DNA from: Kosmotogaceae bacterium UBA1373
GTDB lineage: Bacteria; Thermotogota; Thermotogae; Petrotogales; Kosmotogaceae
Length of the DNA stretch: 12,695 bases
Assembly (NCBI GenBank): GCA_002305955.1
Contig: DBRH01000046.1
Span: 1 to 12,695, forward strand
Reading direction: 5' to 3'
Shown here: positions 7,030 through 12,695 of the stretch, one piece after another
Position numbering within the stretch: the stretch's first letter is position 1
How the letters are laid out: each line of letters begins with the position of its first letter
Made by a program: the position numbers and the translations under genes
Notes under the pieces: model-generated
Told to the model about the DNA's origin: nothing
The model's input: the letters and a program-made list of their open reading frames with translations, nothing else
Database searches by the model: none

Positions 7030-7797
7030 TCAGAATTCCGGGGCGTATTCCACGAACCAGTACTGTTCGAGTTCTGTTATCTTTTCCGTCGTCTTTAGCC
7101 ACTGTATAAACGTGTTCAGCCACTGGAGTGTCTCAAAGTCACCCTTTGGAATGGCGACCCCCAAGTTTTCCATGGTTAACAGTTCATCGGTGACGTCGAG
7201 CTGTTCGTACTTCTTGGCTACGAATTTGGCGTAGATCGAATCGAAGATCATGGCGTCGGCCCTGCCCGAGGCGACCTGGAAGCCGGCCTCATCGGTTGTC
7301 TCGAAAGTGAAGATCTGTGCTTTGGTCAACAATCTGTTGGCGGCCTCGGCACCGGTGGTACCGAGCTGAACGGCTATCTTCGTTTCTTTAGTGTTTATAT
7401 CCTCCAGCGTCGGCGGTGTGGAGAATTTTTTCGTGTTGTAGAGAATTGTCTGCCCGACGGTGAGATAAGGATCGCTGAAGTTGACCTTCAGCGCTCTTTC
7501 CGGGGTGATGGTCATTCCCGACCATATGATGTCGAATTTGTTGGATACCAGCGCAGGAATGATACCGTCCCAGTTAACAATAACGAACTCGAGTTTGACA
7601 CCGAGAATCGAGGCCATTTCCTTGAGTATCTCCACTTCCAGCCCTATACGTTTTCCATCGGGATCTGTACCGTAGAGCGGCATATAACCGGCGTCCTGTC
7701 CGACTCTTAGTACTCCCCTGCTCCTTATGTCCTCCAACAAACTGGAGAATGCGAGACTCACAACTACCAGAAAAACCACCAGCATAACTTTCTTCAT
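7030..7797 (-). CDS. Polar amino acid ABC importer, substrate-binding protein
   Basis: A 255-residue family 3 solute-binding protein that captures an amino acid outside the membrane. Residues 2-18 form a signal peptide with probable cleavage near AFS-S. There is no lipobox cysteine, so it is secreted rather than a lipoprotein. The mature part shows RGVLRVGQDAGYMPL near its start, GLEVEILKEMA, and the family signature SGMTITPERALKVNFSDPY (93-111), in which Arg101 should hold the ligand carboxylate. The start ATG 7797 is preceded by GGAGGTG at five bases (7803-7809). That binding site directly follows the T-run of a terminator, so expression depends on readthrough. The leader carries three His codons, suggesting histidine as ligand; the protein alone shows only a polar amino acid specificity. 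Confidence 0.94.
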   Translation of the reverse strand: MKKVMLVVFLVVVSLAFSSLLEDIRSRGVLRVGQDAGYMPLYGTDPDGKRIGLEVEILKEMASILGVKLEFVIVNWDGIIPALVSNKFDIIWSGMTITPERALKVNFSDPYLTVGQTILYNTKKFSTPPTLEDINTKETKIAVQLGTTGAEAANRLLTKAQIFTFETTDEAGFQVASGRADAMIFDSIYAKFVAKKYEQLDVTDELLTMENLGVAIPKGDFETLQWLNTFIQWLKTTEKITELEQYWFVEYAPEF

Positions 7798-7809
7798 ACC
7801 AACACCTCC

Positions 7810-7838
7810 AAATAAAAAACCGGGCTTTAAGCCCGGTT
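7810..7838 (-). terminator. Rho-independent terminator in the ABC operon leader (attenuator)
   Basis: On the minus strand AACCGGGCT pairs perfectly with AGCCCGGTT (7818-7838, nine pairs, three-base loop). It is followed by T6-A-T3 (7810-7819, partly within the stem). It lies about 150 bases downstream of the only good promoter and ends directly at the GGAGGTG of the binding protein gene. No gene end lies just upstream, because the uvrB stop and the operon promoter both precede it. It is therefore a conditional terminator inside the leader rather than a gene-end terminator. Confidence 0.88.
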
Positions 7839-7863
7839 GGTTATCTTTTTTATGAGAGCACGA

Positions 7864-7956
7864 CTAAACGGTGCCGCCTCCCACTACCGGGCGCCACAGT
7901 TTATGATGATGAAGAGCGGATGATTCGGTTTTTAAGGACACAGTGTATTCGTACAT
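7864..7956 (-). CDS. Leader peptide with His-His-His (predicted attenuator ORF)
   Basis: A 30-codon frame within the leader of the ABC importer operon. ATG 7956 is preceded by GGAAGGTGA (7961-7969) at four bases, as good a ribosome binding site as the real genes here. The peptide begins MYEYTVSLKT. Residues 15-22 read LHHHKLWR, with three consecutive CAT codons at 7903-7911, and a GGG run follows at 26-28. TAG is at 7864-7866. The start falls about 28 bases after the predicted transcription start, and the stop about 26 bases before the terminator hairpin. Short ORFs with runs of the regulatory amino acid are the hallmark of attenuation leaders (the enterobacterial his leader has seven His). 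Here the run would sense charged tRNA-His. A single Trp and Arg codon are weaker alternative sensors. No homologue can be checked here. Confidence 0.65.
   Translation of the reverse strand: MYEYTVSLKTESSALHHHKLWRPVVGGGTV
7871..7897 (-). promoter_or_regulatory. Alternative leader hairpin and antiterminator segment
   Basis: In the leader RNA GUGGCGCC (7890-7897) pairs with GGCGGCAC (7871-7878), seven pairs with one G.G mismatch and an 11-base loop. GCCCGGT (7886-7892), partly in the 5' arm, is identical to part of the terminator 3' arm (7819-7825). It can therefore pair with the terminator 5' arm ACCGGGC (7831-7837) to form an antiterminator. The two pairings exclude each other. Confidence 0.6.
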
Positions 7957-7989
7957 CGCTTCACCTTCCGTCGTGTTTTCGTTGAGAAG

Positions 7990-8019
7990 ATACTAACAGC
8001 ATCCGGTATCGTATGTCAA
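7990..8019 (-). promoter_or_regulatory. Promoter of the polar amino acid importer operon
   Basis: On the minus strand a perfect -35 box TTGACA (8014-8019) is separated by 18 bases from TAGTAT (7990-7995), with TG one base before it (an extended -10). The start is expected near 7984, giving a leader of about 187 bases ahead of the binding protein ATG. The promoter begins only 22 bases after the uvrB stop. Confidence 0.8.
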
Positions 8020-8041
8020 GTTACGTTTCTCTGAACTAAAG

Positions 8042-10036
8042 TTATTTCTTTTTCAGGCGATACATCTCGTCTCTTATTACGGCCGCATCTTCGAACCGCA
8101 GCTCTCCGGCGGCCCTTATCATCTCTTCGTTGAGGAGCGCCATGTAATCCTCGGTGTCGAGGTTCTCCTTGAGCGCAAAGACCCCCTCTATGTATGTGGT
8201 TCTGGCTTTATCTTCTCTATCCTTGTCGAGGTTTTCTCCGGCAAACTCTTCGAAGATGTTTCTGTAAAGGGGTTTGACGATGCTTTCAGGGATGATCCCG
8301 TGTTCCTTGTTGTATATGAGCTGCTTGAGCCTTCTCCTGTTCGTCTCGTTTATCGCCCTTTGCATCGAGCCGGTCATGGTGTCGGCGTAGAGAACCACCT
8401 GGCCGTTTATGTTTCTTGCCGCCCTTCCTATGGTCTGCACCAGGGTGATTTCCGATCTAAGGAAGCCCTCTTTGTCGGCATCCATTATCGCCACGAGAGA
8501 GACTTCAGGCAAATCCAGCCCCTCTCTGAGGAGATTGACACCCACTACGACGTCGATCGTGCCCTCGCGCAGTTTTCTCAAAACCTCCACTCTCTCTATG
8601 GCGTCGAGCTCAGAGTGGAGATACTCCGACTTAATACCGACTTCGTTCAGATAGTCCGAGAGCATTTCGGCGGCCTTCTTGGTAAGAACCGTCACGAGCG
8701 CTCTTTCGTTCCGCTTCCTCACCGGCTTCATTCTGAATATGAAATCATCTACCTGGCTGTCGGTAGGCTGCACGATCACTTCTGGATCGACCAGACCGGT
8801 GGGTCTTATCACCTGATCGACAACCTGCCTGGAGAGTCCCAGTTCGTACTCGGAGGGAGTGGCCGATACGAAAACTATCTGGCCGACCGTCTCGAGGAAC
8901 TCCTCGAACTTGAGGGGTCTGTTGTCGAAAGCGGCGGGCAGTCGAAAACCGTAATCGACGAGGTTCTTTTTCCTCGAGAAATCGCCCCTGTACATTGCCC
9001 TGATCTGCGGCACTCCTATGTGGGACTCGTCTATGAAGGTTATGAACTTCTCCTTGTCGAAATAGTCAAGCAACGTATAGGGTTTTTCACCTCTCCTTCT
9101 GCCGTCGAAGAAGCGGGCGTAATTCTCGATCCCCGAGCAATAACCAACGCTGGAGAGCATCTCCATGTCGTAGGTGGTCCGCTGCCGGAGACGCTGGGCC
9201 TCCAGGTACTTTCCCTCTCTTTCCAGTTCTTTCACGCGCTCTTCCAGTTCCTCCTCGATACTCTTCATCGCGCCAAGGATCTTGTCCTGGGTCGTTACGA
9301 ACTCTTTGGCCGGATATATGGTAACCATGTCAAGCTCATCCATCACCTTGCGGTTGAGCGGTTCGAAAGTGACTATGCGTTCGATCTCGTCGTCGAAGAA
9401 GCAGATCCTTATGCCGAAATCCTCGTAGGGCGGGAAGATCTCGAAGATCTCTCCTTTCATGTGAAAAACCCCTCCGGCCGAAAGATCTTCCGATCGGTTG
9501 TACTGTATGTTTGCCAGCCTTATGGCCAGCTCGTTCCTGTTGAATCTGGAGCCTTTCTGGAGGTGTATGTTCATCGTCGCGAAGTCTCTCGGATCTCCGC
9601 TGGCGTAGATGGCCGAAACACTTGCCAGAACGACCGTATCGTTGCGTGTCAGTACCGACTTCAGGGTAGATACGCGCATTCTCTCCAGGGTTTCGTTTAT
9701 CTCTGCCTCCTTCTCGATGTACATATCCTTCGAAGGTATGTACGATTCGGGCATGTAGTAATCGTAGTAACTTATGAACAGCTCGACCCTGCTGGCGGGA
9801 AAAAACGTTTTGAACTCCCTGTAGAGCTGTGCGACTAGAGTCTTGTTCGGAGAGATCACTATCGCCGGCCGCTGGAGGTTCGAAATCACGTTGGCCATGG
9901 TGAAGGTCTTGCCTGAGCCGGTCACCCCCAGAAGGGTTTGAAACCTGTCCCCCTTTGAAAGTCCCTCCGTGAGCTTTTCTATGGCTTGCGGTTGATCTCC
10001 CTGAGGTTTGTATGTCGAATCGAGTTCGAACTTCAA
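8042..10036 (-). CDS. uvrB: Excinuclease ABC subunit B
   Basis: A complete 664-residue UvrB, the damage-verifying helicase-like subunit of nucleotide excision repair that loads UvrC. Walker A GVTGSGKT (37-44, Lys43) follows the usual GDQPQAI. The DNA-clamping beta-hairpin is YYDYYMPESYIPSKD (90-104). The DESH box (Asp336-His339) and the helicase motifs VSATPSEYE, REGLDLPEVSLV and QTIGRAARN follow in order. The last 35 or so residues are a UVR domain (LLNEEM to RDEMYRLKKK), which contacts UvrC. The start is TTG: AAAGGGGG (ending about 8 bases upstream) fits it, and the protein begins at the normal family position. A TATAAT box lies at 10105-10110. It stands between the exchanger gene and the ABC operon on the same strand and probably has its own promoter. 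Confidence 0.97.
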   Translation of the reverse strand: MKFELDSTYKPQGDQPQAIEKLTEGLSKGDRFQTLLGVTGSGKTFTMANVISNLQRPAIVISPNKTLVAQLYREFKTFFPASRVELFISYYDYYMPESYIPSKDMYIEKEAEINETLERMRVSTLKSVLTRNDTVVLASVSAIYASGDPRDFATMNIHLQKGSRFNRNELAIRLANIQYNRSEDLSAGGVFHMKGEIFEIFPPYEDFGIRICFFDDEIERIVTFEPLNRKVMDELDMVTIYPAKEFVTTQDKILGAMKSIEEELEERVKELEREGKYLEAQRLRQRTTYDMEMLSSVGYCSGIENYARFFDGRRRGEKPYTLLDYFDKEKFITFIDESHIGVPQIRAMYRGDFSRKKNLVDYGFRLPAAFDNRPLKFEEFLETVGQIVFVSATPSEYELGLSRQVVDQVIRPTGLVDPEVIVQPTDSQVDDFIFRMKPVRKRNERALVTVLTKKAAEMLSDYLNEVGIKSEYLHSELDAIERVEVLRKLREGTIDVVVGVNLLREGLDLPEVSLVAIMDADKEGFLRSEITLVQTIGRAARNINGQVVLYADTMTGSMQRAINETNRRRLKQLIYNKEHGIIPESIVKPLYRNIFEEFAGENLDKDREDKARTTYIEGVFALKENLDTEDYMALLNEEMIRAAGELRFEDAAVIRDEMYRLKKK

Positions 10037-10098
10037 TCGAAATGCCCCCTTTCAATCTTCGAACTGGCAGGCAAAATACGCTTGCGAAGTCGTTGCAG

Positions 10099-10110
10099 TA
10101 TAATATTATA
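10099..10110 (-). promoter_or_regulatory. uvrB -10 box within an AT palindrome
   Basis: TATAATATTATA (10099-10110) is a perfect 12-base palindrome. On the minus strand its first half is a consensus -10 box (10105-10110). No good -35 box is seen at 16-18 bases (TAGATA at 17). The start would be near 10098, leaving a leader of about 60 bases before the uvrB TTG. I see no clear terminator for the upstream exchanger gene in this 101-base gap. Confidence 0.5.
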
Positions 10111-10137
10111 TACCACCCGTTATCGAATATCTATACT

Positions 10138-11097
10138 TCAACCCGCGATCGTATTGAGCAACAGGTAAACTGTGTAAAGCGCAACAAGAAGTAAGCCAGA
10201 GAACTTGCTCAGCACTCTCCTCTTCATGATCAACAAGGGAAGGGCAATCGAAAGGCCAACGTTGAACGCTATATCCATCATAAAAGGGCGGTCCGCTTTA
10301 AGCGGAGAGGCCAAAGCAGAGGCACCGAGTATGAAAAGAGTGTTGAAAATGTTCGAACCTATCACGTTGCCAACTGCAAGATCGTTCCTGCCTTTTCTTC
10401 CTGCCGTTATAGAAGTCACCAACTCCGGTAGAGATGTGCCGATAGCAACGATGGTCACACCGATCAACATATCGCTCACACCGAAAGACCGGGCGATGTG
10501 TGAACCGGCATCGACAACCAGGTCGCCTCCGATTATAACAGCCACCAAACCGCCAATTGTGGCTATCCAGGCCCATTTTATATCTCTTCCGAAGCTTATT
10601 GTGTCTTTCTTTTCCTGTATTTGTACTGCCTGGCTTATCGCCCTATCCTGTCTGGCCATCGAAAATATGTACATCATGAAGATCACAAAAAAGGCGAGCA
10701 AGACTATCCCATCGCTCCTGCCGAGAGTGAAATTTCTTCCGAAAAACATGGCGCCCGATGCGGCCGATATGATTATTATGAAGGGAATTTCGTAATACAT
10801 GGTCGAGTTTGAGACCTTCAAAGGACTTATCAGGGCCGCAGCACCGAGAATGAGAGCAATGTTTGCGATATTCGAACCCAGCACGTTTCCTAAGGCTATT
10901 CCCGAGCCTTTCAGCGCGGCTTGAAAGCTTACCGCCAGCTCCGGAGCGCTAGTTCCGAAAGCCACTATTGTGAGTCCTATCAACAACTCGGAAAGGCCGA
11001 AACGTTTCGCTATGGCTACGGCTCCTTCTATTAGATAATCGGCCCCCTTTATAAGTAGAAGGAAACCGATCCCGAGTAGAACCAGAGTCCATATCAA
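10138..11097 (-). CDS. CaCA-family Na+/Ca2+ exchanger (YrbG type)
   Basis: A 319-residue membrane antiporter with the inverted two-half fold of the calcium/cation exchanger family, probably ten helices. The two alpha repeats are GLTIVAFGTSAPELAVS (41-57, Glu53) and GVTIVAIGTSLPELVTS (213-229, Glu225), whose acidic residues bind cations. Each is followed by the helix-3 motifs GNVLGSNIANI (70-80) and GNVIGSNIFNT (243-253). A cytoplasmic linker of about 25 residues (149-173) separates the halves. The start is TTG 11097, seven bases after GGAGGT. A hairpin with a short T-run lies directly upstream of that site. Transport of Ca2+ out of the cell in exchange for Na+ (or H+) is the family's usual role; the ion specificity is not resolved by sequence. 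Confidence 0.93.
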   Translation of the reverse strand: MIWTLVLLGIGFLLLIKGADYLIEGAVAIAKRFGLSELLIGLTIVAFGTSAPELAVSFQAALKGSGIALGNVLGSNIANIALILGAAALISPLKVSNSTMYYEIPFIIIISAASGAMFFGRNFTLGRSDGIVLLAFFVIFMMYIFSMARQDRAISQAVQIQEKKDTISFGRDIKWAWIATIGGLVAVIIGGDLVVDAGSHIARSFGVSDMLIGVTIVAIGTSLPELVTSITAGRKGRNDLAVGNVIGSNIFNTLFILGASALASPLKADRPFMMDIAFNVGLSIALPLLIMKRRVLSKFSGLLLVALYTVYLLLNTIAG

Positions 11098-11114
11098 TTT
11101 CTATACCTCCCGAC

Positions 11115-11137
11115 AAAACAGCGGCTCAAGGCCGCTG
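11115..11137 (-). terminator. Terminator-like hairpin before the exchanger gene
   Basis: On the minus strand CAGCGGC pairs perfectly with GCCGCTG around CTTGA (11119-11137), followed by TTTTGT. It lies 44 bases after the kbl stop and could end the tdh-kbl transcript. It also lies downstream of a TATAAT box and ends only a few bases before the exchanger ribosome binding site, so it would be part of the exchanger leader as well. Confidence 0.6.
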
Positions 11138-11148
11138 CATTGTTTACT

Positions 11149-11154
11149 ATTATA
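11149..11154 (-). promoter_or_regulatory. -10 box of the exchanger gene
   Basis: A perfect TATAAT on the minus strand between kbl and the exchanger gene. TTCCAT stands at 16 bases as a poor -35 box. The predicted start near 11142 would put the 11119-11137 hairpin at the very 5' end of the transcript. Confidence 0.45.
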
Positions 11155-11180
11155 ATCGGAATCTCGCTAAATGGAAGTGA

Positions 11181-12365
11181 TTATTTTATTACACCCAGCT
11201 CCCTGCCTATCATCTCAAACTTCGAGATGGCAAAATCGAGATCCTTTCTCGAATGAGCTGCGCTAATCATTATTCTCAATCTCGCCTTTCCCCTCGGCAC
11301 CGTCGGGAAGCCTATCGAGCTGGCAAAGATGCCCTCTTCGAAGAGTCGCTTCGAAAAATTCGATGAGAGCTTTGCGTCGTAAAGCATCACCGGAGTGATA
11401 GGGGTTTCGCTGTGTCCCGTATCGAAACCGAGGGACTTCAACCTCTCTTTGAAGTATCCGGCGTTGCTCCACAGGGTTTGAACGAGTTCATCCGACGAGG
11501 AGAGCTTTCGCACCGCCGCTGTGGCGGCCGCGGTTTCGGCCGGAGAGAGAGAAGAACTGAACAGGAAGGGGCGTGCCTTTTGCTTCAGATAATCTATCAG
11601 GGCTTTCTTGCCCGCGATAAAACCGCCTACGATACCGAAGGCTTTGGAAAGAGTTCCAACTTCGATATCCACCCTCCCGTGGAGATGGAAGTGATCCACG
11701 ATGCCGCGTCCGTTGCTTCCTACAACACCTTCACCGTGCGCATCGTCCACCATCACTATCGCGCCGTACTTTTCGGCCTTTTCAACTATCTCAGGCAGGG
11801 GTGCCAGGTCGCCGTCCATTGAGAAAACGCCGTCGGTGATGATAAGCATTCTCCTGGCGCCATCGGCCTTGGCCGCTTTCAGTTGTTCTTCGAGATCGGC
11901 GACATCCTTGTGCTTCCAAACATACCTTTTGGCTTTCGTCAATCTTACGCCGTCTATAATACTTGCGTGGTTCAGCTCGTCGGAGAGAATGGCGTCTTCT
12001 TCGGAGACTATCGGGCCTATCACGGCCTGATTGGCGTTGAAACCCGACTGCACAACCAGTGTCGCCTCCACTTTCTTGAATTGCGCCAGCTCCCTCTCGA
12101 GTTCGTTGTGGAGTTCAAGAGTACCCGCGATGGATCTAACCGCACCCGGACCCACGCCCCACTTTTTTATACCTTCTATCGCAGCCTGTTTCAACTCCTC
12201 GTCGAAGCAAAGTCCCAGGTAATTGTTGGAACACATGTTGAGCACTTTTCTGCCATCCACGTTCAGCCAGGCACCCTGCGGAGACTCGAGAGTTCGAATT
12301 TTCACTAGCAGTCCCTTTTCTTCGAGTTCCCTCATCTCGTCTTTCAAAACATCGAAATTGAACAT
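11181..12365 (-). CDS. kbl: Glycine C-acetyltransferase (2-amino-3-ketobutyrate CoA ligase)
   Basis: A 394-residue PLP enzyme of the alpha-oxoamine synthase family. It cleaves 2-amino-3-ketobutyrate with CoA to glycine and acetyl-CoA, the second step of threonine breakdown. Visible features are NYLGL (48-52), GPGAVRSIAGT (72-82), the PLP ring-binding Asp207 in VDDAHGEG, the Schiff-base Lys241 in GTLSKAFG, and the C-terminal PRGKARLRIMISAAHS. Close relatives (8-amino-7-oxononanoate synthase) share these motifs, but the gene 28 bases upstream is threonine dehydrogenase, which settles the role. Start ATG 12365 has GGAGGTG six bases upstream; a second ATG four bases earlier is out of frame. It ends 83 bases before the exchanger start. 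Confidence 0.95.
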   Translation of the reverse strand: MFNFDVLKDEMRELEEKGLLVKIRTLESPQGAWLNVDGRKVLNMCSNNYLGLCFDEELKQAAIEGIKKWGVGPGAVRSIAGTLELHNELERELAQFKKVEATLVVQSGFNANQAVIGPIVSEEDAILSDELNHASIIDGVRLTKAKRYVWKHKDVADLEEQLKAAKADGARRMLIITDGVFSMDGDLAPLPEIVEKAEKYGAIVMVDDAHGEGVVGSNGRGIVDHFHLHGRVDIEVGTLSKAFGIVGGFIAGKKALIDYLKQKARPFLFSSSLSPAETAAATAAVRKLSSSDELVQTLWSNAGYFKERLKSLGFDTGHSETPITPVMLYDAKLSSNFSKRLFEEGIFASSIGFPTVPRGKARLRIMISAAHSRKDLDFAISKFEMIGRELGVIK

Positions 12366-12393
12366 CCATCACACCTCCCGTTTCAACGTTGGT

Positions 12394-12695
12394 TTAGAAC
12401 TGGAGTATTACCTTGCCGGAGAGCCCTTTTTCCATCAGGTCGAAACCTTCCTCGAAACGCTCGGCAGGGAATGTATGAGTCACCACCGGTGAAAGATCCA
12501 CCCTCTTGCTTTTCAGAAGCTGATCCGCTATCCGCCAGGTATCGAACATCTTTCTACCGGTTATTCCGTACATGGTAAGCCCTTTAAAAGTGAAAAGATT
12601 GTTTATATCGAAGGCCAGATCTCCGGGAAATACTCCCAGCAGCGATACTATTCCACCGTTGGTGACGCTGTCTAGACCCTGTTTCATGGCGATGG
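12394..12695 (-). CDS. tdh: L-threonine 3-dehydrogenase, C-terminal part (cut by window end)
   Basis: The last 100 or so residues of a zinc-dependent medium-chain dehydrogenase that oxidises threonine to 2-amino-3-ketobutyrate with NAD+. The frame runs off the window at 12695 with no start; the codons before Met 12687 read Ile-Ala. The fit is to the Tdh C-terminus: AMKQGLDSVTNGG, VSLLGVFPGDLAFDINNL, FKGLTMYGITGRKMFDTW, and the ending EEGFDLMEKGLSGKVIL. GITGR followed by a tryptophan segment is specific to Tdh within the family. Its product is unstable, so close coupling to kbl downstream makes metabolic sense. The catalytic zinc and Rossmann parts lie outside the window. Confidence 0.93.
   Translation of the reverse strand, partial: IAMKQGLDSVTNGGIVSLLGVFPGDLAFDINNLFTFKGLTMYGITGRKMFDTWRIADQLLKSKRVDLSPVVTHTFPAERFEEGFDLMEKGLSGKVILQF

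Noticed and set aside
7938..7946. ACACTGTGT dyad in the ABC leader as an operator
   Set aside because: It is short, lies within the leader ORF and has only a one-base centre; nothing else links it to regulation.
7798..7984. Metabolite riboswitch or T-box in the ABC operon leader
   Set aside because: I find no T-box sequence, lysine, glycine or SAM riboswitch core. Most of the leader is occupied by the small ORF, which with its His run explains the terminator better.
8300..9838. 512-codon plus-strand open frame opposite uvrB
   Set aside because: It lies wholly antisense to the well supported uvrB gene. Long antisense frames are common opposite conserved genes of this composition, and its protein is rich in His/Tyr/Leu without recognisable domains.
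10023..10032. AGTTCGAACT palindrome at the uvrB start, considered as an SOS/LexA operator
   Set aside because: It lies in codons 2-5, its half-sites are in the opposite order to the Gram-positive CGAAC...GTTCG box, and no second copy is found at the promoter.
1..12695. Mobile element, phage, CRISPR array or defence island
   Set aside because: No transposase, integrase, terminal repeats, spaced direct repeats or defence-type genes are seen; all long genes are housekeeping, transport or metabolic.

Overview
The window looks like the chromosome of a Thermotogota bacterium, most likely of the Mesotoga/Kosmotoga type. This is an inference. It rests on protein family resemblance (for example the RibF start and its YP-x-x-YF-x-P-x-FPG segment match what I remember of the Thermotoga maritima enzyme), roughly 50% GC, strong GGAGGTG-type ribosome binding sites, very short gaps and many TTG/GTG starts. 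No insertion sequence, phage gene, integrase or CRISPR array is visible, so this is core or near-core chromosome.

Layout. Positions 1-75 hold a tRNA-Glu (anticodon CTC, minus strand) with a good promoter. After a gap of about 390 bases comes a plus-strand pair: a three-helix membrane protein with an extracytoplasmic repeat (propeller-like) domain, and an alpha/beta hydrolase of the monoglyceride lipase type. A hairpin with a T-run between them also covers the ribosome binding site of the hydrolase. Convergent to these is a minus-strand housekeeping operon, rbfA-truB-ribF (ribosome maturation, tRNA pseudouridine 55, FMN/FAD synthesis). Divergent from rbfA is an exported N-acetylmuramoyl-L-alanine amidase.

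Positions 5546-7984 form a minus-strand polar amino acid ABC importer operon: leader, substrate-binding protein, permease, ATPase. Then follow uvrB (nucleotide excision repair), a CaCA-family Na+/Ca2+ exchanger, and the threonine-to-glycine pathway tdh-kbl (tdh is cut by the window end), all on the minus strand.

The most interesting element is the leader of the ABC operon. It has an extended -10 promoter and an untracked 30-codon ORF with a good ribosome binding site and three consecutive His codons. A classical rho-independent terminator then ends directly at the ribosome binding site of the binding-protein gene. A segment just after the His codons is identical to the 3' arm of the terminator, so it can pair with the 5' arm as an antiterminator, and it can alternatively be held in a second hairpin. 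Together this has the parts of a leader-peptide attenuator sensing charged tRNA-His, which would make the importer a histidine importer.

A second theme is compaction. Terminator-like hairpins abut or overlap the next gene's start at three places, and both convergent gene pairs end inside perfect inverted repeats.
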